Below, piece by piece: positions 61,674 through 64,000 of a stretch of DNA of 64,000 bases (position 1 is its first letter; every line of letters starts with the position of its first letter). The notes below the pieces were generated by a model, which had not been told where the DNA came from, made no database searches, and saw only the letters and a program-made list of their open reading frames with translations. The translations under genes and the position numbers were made by a program. The stretch comes from an uncultured Bryobacterales bacterium (GTDB lineage: Bacteria > Acidobacteriota > Terriglobia > Bryobacterales > UBA6623), in assembly GCA_951813605.1 (NCBI GenBank), contig OX638379.1, positions 5,406,062 to 5,470,061 of the forward strand. The letters run 5' to 3'.

Positions 61674-63467
61674 CTACAGATTGGGTACGCCCAGGAGTGT
61701 CATCGCTGCCTTGAAGATTCCGAAGAGTCCTTCGCCTGCTATAAGCCCGGAAGCGACAGCGAAGCTGAGCTTCTTGGCGCTGGATGGGCTGACGCGCTGC
61801 CAGACCACAAGAGCGACCGCGCCAAAGAAGATCACGAGGGAGTAGAACGCTTGGACGATGAACGCGATACCGATGGCGAGGCCGCTCGGAAGGAACGGCG
61901 CAAGAGCCGGGACGCGCCGCAGGATTGGCAGGAAGGCCCCGAACGCCGCACCAGCCGCCACGGCGACCTCCGCGTTCGGCGGCAACGCGCCAAGCCCTTG
62001 CGTCAACAACTCCGCCATCGCCTTCCACGCGAATGCTGCAGGAGCGGGCAACTGCTCGCCGCCCAGCGGATAGGCGCTTGTGACCAGGAGATAGGCCGGA
62101 ATGCAGAACAGCACGCCGGCAGCGATGCCCCACAGTTGCGCGATGAACTGGCGGCGGGGTGAAGCGCCGAGCAAGCGCCCGGTCTTGAGGTCCTGCATCA
62201 TGTCGGCCGACTGGGATGCCCCGGCTCCGGTCACAGCGGCGGCCATTAGATTCGTGCCGATGCTGCCCGGGGCCAGCCCTCCGTAGACAAGTTGCGTGAC
62301 CTTGCCCATCCCGCCGACCGGATTGATGTCCGTTTCGCCTGTGGACCGCACGGCGACTGCGGCTAGCGCGAAGGACAGGACCAGTGCCAACACCGTGAGA
62401 TGCGGCGGGATCTCGAAGAGGAACCAAGCAGCTACGGTTGTCCCCAATGCCGCCGCGGCGAGGCCGTTGCGCCACCAGCTTGTCGGGATGCGATGGCCGT
62501 CGACTTCGCTCGTGCCGACGATCCTTCCTCCCTGGAAGGTGCGCACGAACGTGCGCCAATTGAGAGCCAGCGCCGTCAGCGCCTCGGAAACCATGATCGC
62601 GACGCCGGGCCACAGCAGCCAGCCACGAGGTCCGTCGGTGTAACTCATGATGGCGCCGGGGCTCCAGCCACTGCCTTGCACCCAAGGCCCGAGGGCTGCC
62701 CACGCGAAGACCGCGCCAAGCGCGAGGCTTGCGCTCACTCGTGGTCCGATCAGAATGCCTGCTCCGAAGAGCATCGGGCCGAAGTAGAGCCGGAAGCCCC
62801 ATGCCGCGGCCGCGGTCAGCGCGGAGACCCCGAACAACTCAGCGGGGGGCATCTCAAGTGCCGGAACGAAGTACGTCAGGAGCGTGAAAGCCCCGGCCGC
62901 TGCTCCTGCCCATAGCAAAGCGCGCGCCTTGTCCAACGCTTCCTGCGCCTTGGCGAACATGGCTAGGATCGTTTCCGCTGTGGCGGTGCCGGTCGGGAAT
63001 CTGAGCTTGTCAACCTCGATCATCTGCCTGCGCAGCGGTACGGCGAAAAATACGCCGAGGTAGGCGACCGACAGGCCCCACACGAACAATCCGGCCAAAG
63101 GGATCTCGAATCCCAGCAGGTTCATCGCCGGCACTGCGGCCAGCAGGCCGGCGGCGGAGGCCATGGTGCCGGCAGCGGATCCCGAAGTCTGCGTGATATT
63201 GCATTCGAGCACCGAAAGGGAGCGCCCCAGCGCCATGAATAAACCAAATCCAAGGATGGCGGCTATGAGGGATCCCCCGAACGACCAGCCTATCTTGAGC
63301 CCCATGTAGATGTTCATGCAGGACACGACGCCGCCGAGGAGGCAGCCGGCCACTACGGCCCGAGTCGTCATCTGACGCTCATTCGGACGGGGCGTGTAGA
63401 TCTGCTCCTCCGGGGAGGAGGCGGTCATTTCGGGTTGTTCGCTCACGGGCATCTGGCGCGGAGGCAT
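61674..63467 (-). CDS. OPT family oligopeptide transporter
   Basis: The protein has about 597 residues from MPPRQ at 63467, and other in-frame ATGs at 63452 and 63428 are possible. It has about 14-16 hydrophobic segments. OPT features are VVSCMNIYMGLKIGWSFGGS, NITQTSGSAAGTMASAAGLL, DKLRFPTGTATAETILAMF and GAGASQSADMMQDLKTGRLL. OPT proteins import peptides or metal chelates by proton symport. The frame remains open upstream to 63680, but no family-like sequence is present there. A 251-base gap then separates it from the divergent gene at 63719. Confidence 0.92.
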   Translation of the reverse strand: MPPRQMPVSEQPEMTASSPEEQIYTPRPNERQMTTRAVVAGCLLGGVVSCMNIYMGLKIGWSFGGSLIAAILGFGLFMALGRSLSVLECNITQTSGSAAGTMASAAGLLAAVPAMNLLGFEIPLAGLFVWGLSVAYLGVFFAVPLRRQMIEVDKLRFPTGTATAETILAMFAKAQEALDKARALLWAGAAAGAFTLLTYFVPALEMPPAELFGVSALTAAAAWGFRLYFGPMLFGAGILIGPRVSASLALGAVFAWAALGPWVQGSGWSPGAIMSYTDGPRGWLLWPGVAIMVSEALTALALNWRTFVRTFQGGRIVGTSEVDGHRIPTSWWRNGLAAAALGTTVAAWFLFEIPPHLTVLALVLSFALAAVAVRSTGETDINPVGGMGKVTQLVYGGLAPGSIGTNLMAAAVTGAGASQSADMMQDLKTGRLLGASPRRQFIAQLWGIAAGVLFCIPAYLLVTSAYPLGGEQLPAPAAFAWKAMAELLTQGLGALPPNAEVAVAAGAAFGAFLPILRRVPALAPFLPSGLAIGIAFIVQAFYSLVIFFGAVALVVWQRVSPSSAKKLSFAVASGLIAGEGLFGIFKAAMTLLGVPNL

Positions 63468-63718
63468 CGCTTCGCGCTTGGTTTTGCAAAGCCTACCAGA
63501 CCGTCGCACTCCGTTTCGCGGACCGCTGACTTCCCAGGCCATTCCCTGCGCTAGGTGTCGTCCCATGGGGATTCGGTCCGTTGGGATCTCGTCTGAAGAG
63601 TCGCTCGCCCAGAAAGATTTTCGCTTCCCGGAGATCGCGCCAGGGCAGTGCCTTCTGCTCCCAGCATCACGCAAGAGCAAACCGGACCCTTTGGTAAAAT
63701 TGGGATTTCATACTGGCC

Positions 63719-64000
63719 ATGGAGCACATTTCTACCGAATCGACATCCCTGACGACTGCGGAATTCATTGCCAAGTGCAGCGACATGATGATTCCACTGC
63801 CCGGCTCGCTGGCTTACTTCTCTGTTGTCCCCCTCGACGAGAAGGAAAGCGAAAGGCTCGTCTTCGATCCCACCAGTGCCTTCCCGCCGCGAGTCTCGAA
63901 AATCATTCCGAAGCTGCGCCTCGTGCTCGTGCCGTACTTGGAAGCCGATCCCGGTCAGCGCGAGGCCGGGACTGGCGTCCGCATCGCGTTCCAACCCCCT
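63719..64000 (+). CDS. Unrecognised protein, 5' part only
   Basis: At least 94 codons are visible before the window ends. It begins MEHISTESTSLTTAEFIAKC and continues MMIPLPGSLAYFSVVPLDEK, then PPRVSKIIPKLRLVLVPYLE. A TAAAAT element lies at 63695-63700. I recognise no family, and the protein seems cytosolic. The complete gene lies beyond the window. Confidence 0.6.
   Translation, partial: MEHISTESTSLTTAEFIAKCSDMMIPLPGSLAYFSVVPLDEKESERLVFDPTSAFPPRVSKIIPKLRLVLVPYLEADPGQREAGTGVRIAFQPP

Overview
This 64 kb window is GC-rich bacterial chromosome and most likely comes from the Acidobacteriota, near the Bryobacterales/Solibacter group. The assignment rests on family signatures, not on a marker-gene search. 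There is a large Oar-type TonB-dependent receptor with an N-terminal carboxypeptidase-regulatory-like domain. Next to it is a secreted protein with the Solibacter-type TIGR03437 domain. Further on are an acidobacterial-type VWFA-related protein (TIGR03436), a DUF1501/DUF1553 pair and a futalosine-pathway menaquinone gene. Many proteins are exported, several with twin-arginine (Tat) signals: two Gfo/Idh/MocA oxidoreductases, a DmpA-type peptidase, a DUF1501 protein and an acetoacetate-decarboxylase-like protein.

Layout. 0-8.2 kb: a DUF3311/sodium-solute symporter pair, the TonB receptor, the TIGR03437 protein and a decayed tandem copy of that protein's 3' end. 8.2-15.2 kb: an FmdB zinc ribbon, a three-domain fatty acyl-AMP ligase, a MOSC protein, a YmdB-like phosphodiesterase, a TtcA-like tRNA thiolase and a Na/Pi cotransporter. 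15.2-18.2 kb: a sulfatase and a Tat-exported oxidoreductase. 18.4-21.95 kb: an accessory 'graveyard' with a Fic gene interrupted by an amber codon, an internally deleted IS110 transposase, small repeats, a 5'-truncated transposase, and the broken N-terminus of a restriction-type helicase. 21.95-36.6 kb: a DmpA-type peptidase diverging from a LarA-like protein across 43 bp, a polyprenyl synthase, DUF1501/DUF1553, an exported methyltransferase, topA, tsaB, metX and transketolase. 36.6-42.6 kb: addA and addB, sharing a 4-bp GTGA overlap. 42.8-48.9 kb: an orphan LolD-like ATPase, glgC, a receiver-like protein, mqnD, a HEAT-repeat protein and an exported MBL hydrolase. 48.9-57.1 kb: a small hypothetical, the VWFA protein, moaC/moeA with an ATGA overlap, a DUF3500 protein, a two-part esterase and a second Tat oxidoreductase. 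57.6-64 kb: citrate synthase, the decarboxylase-like protein, tRNA-His, an exported RraA-like protein, an OPT transporter and a gene running off the end.

How the genes work together. The window mixes housekeeping functions (topology, repair, tRNA modification, central carbon, menaquinone and molybdenum cofactor) with envelope catabolism. The receptor, symporter, sulfatase, esterase and Tat oxidoreductases fit a life on complex polysaccharide or sulfated substrates; that is inference. Many starts lie only a few bases after a TATAAT-like element, which hints at leaderless or very short-leader mRNAs.

I did not find a complete new multi-gene system. The best leads are the tRNA-His without the usual G-1:C73 pair, the ACP-FAAL-acyltransferase fusion with a missing catalytic histidine, the amber-interrupted Fic gene beside a decayed defence locus, and the divergent apparently leaderless promoters.
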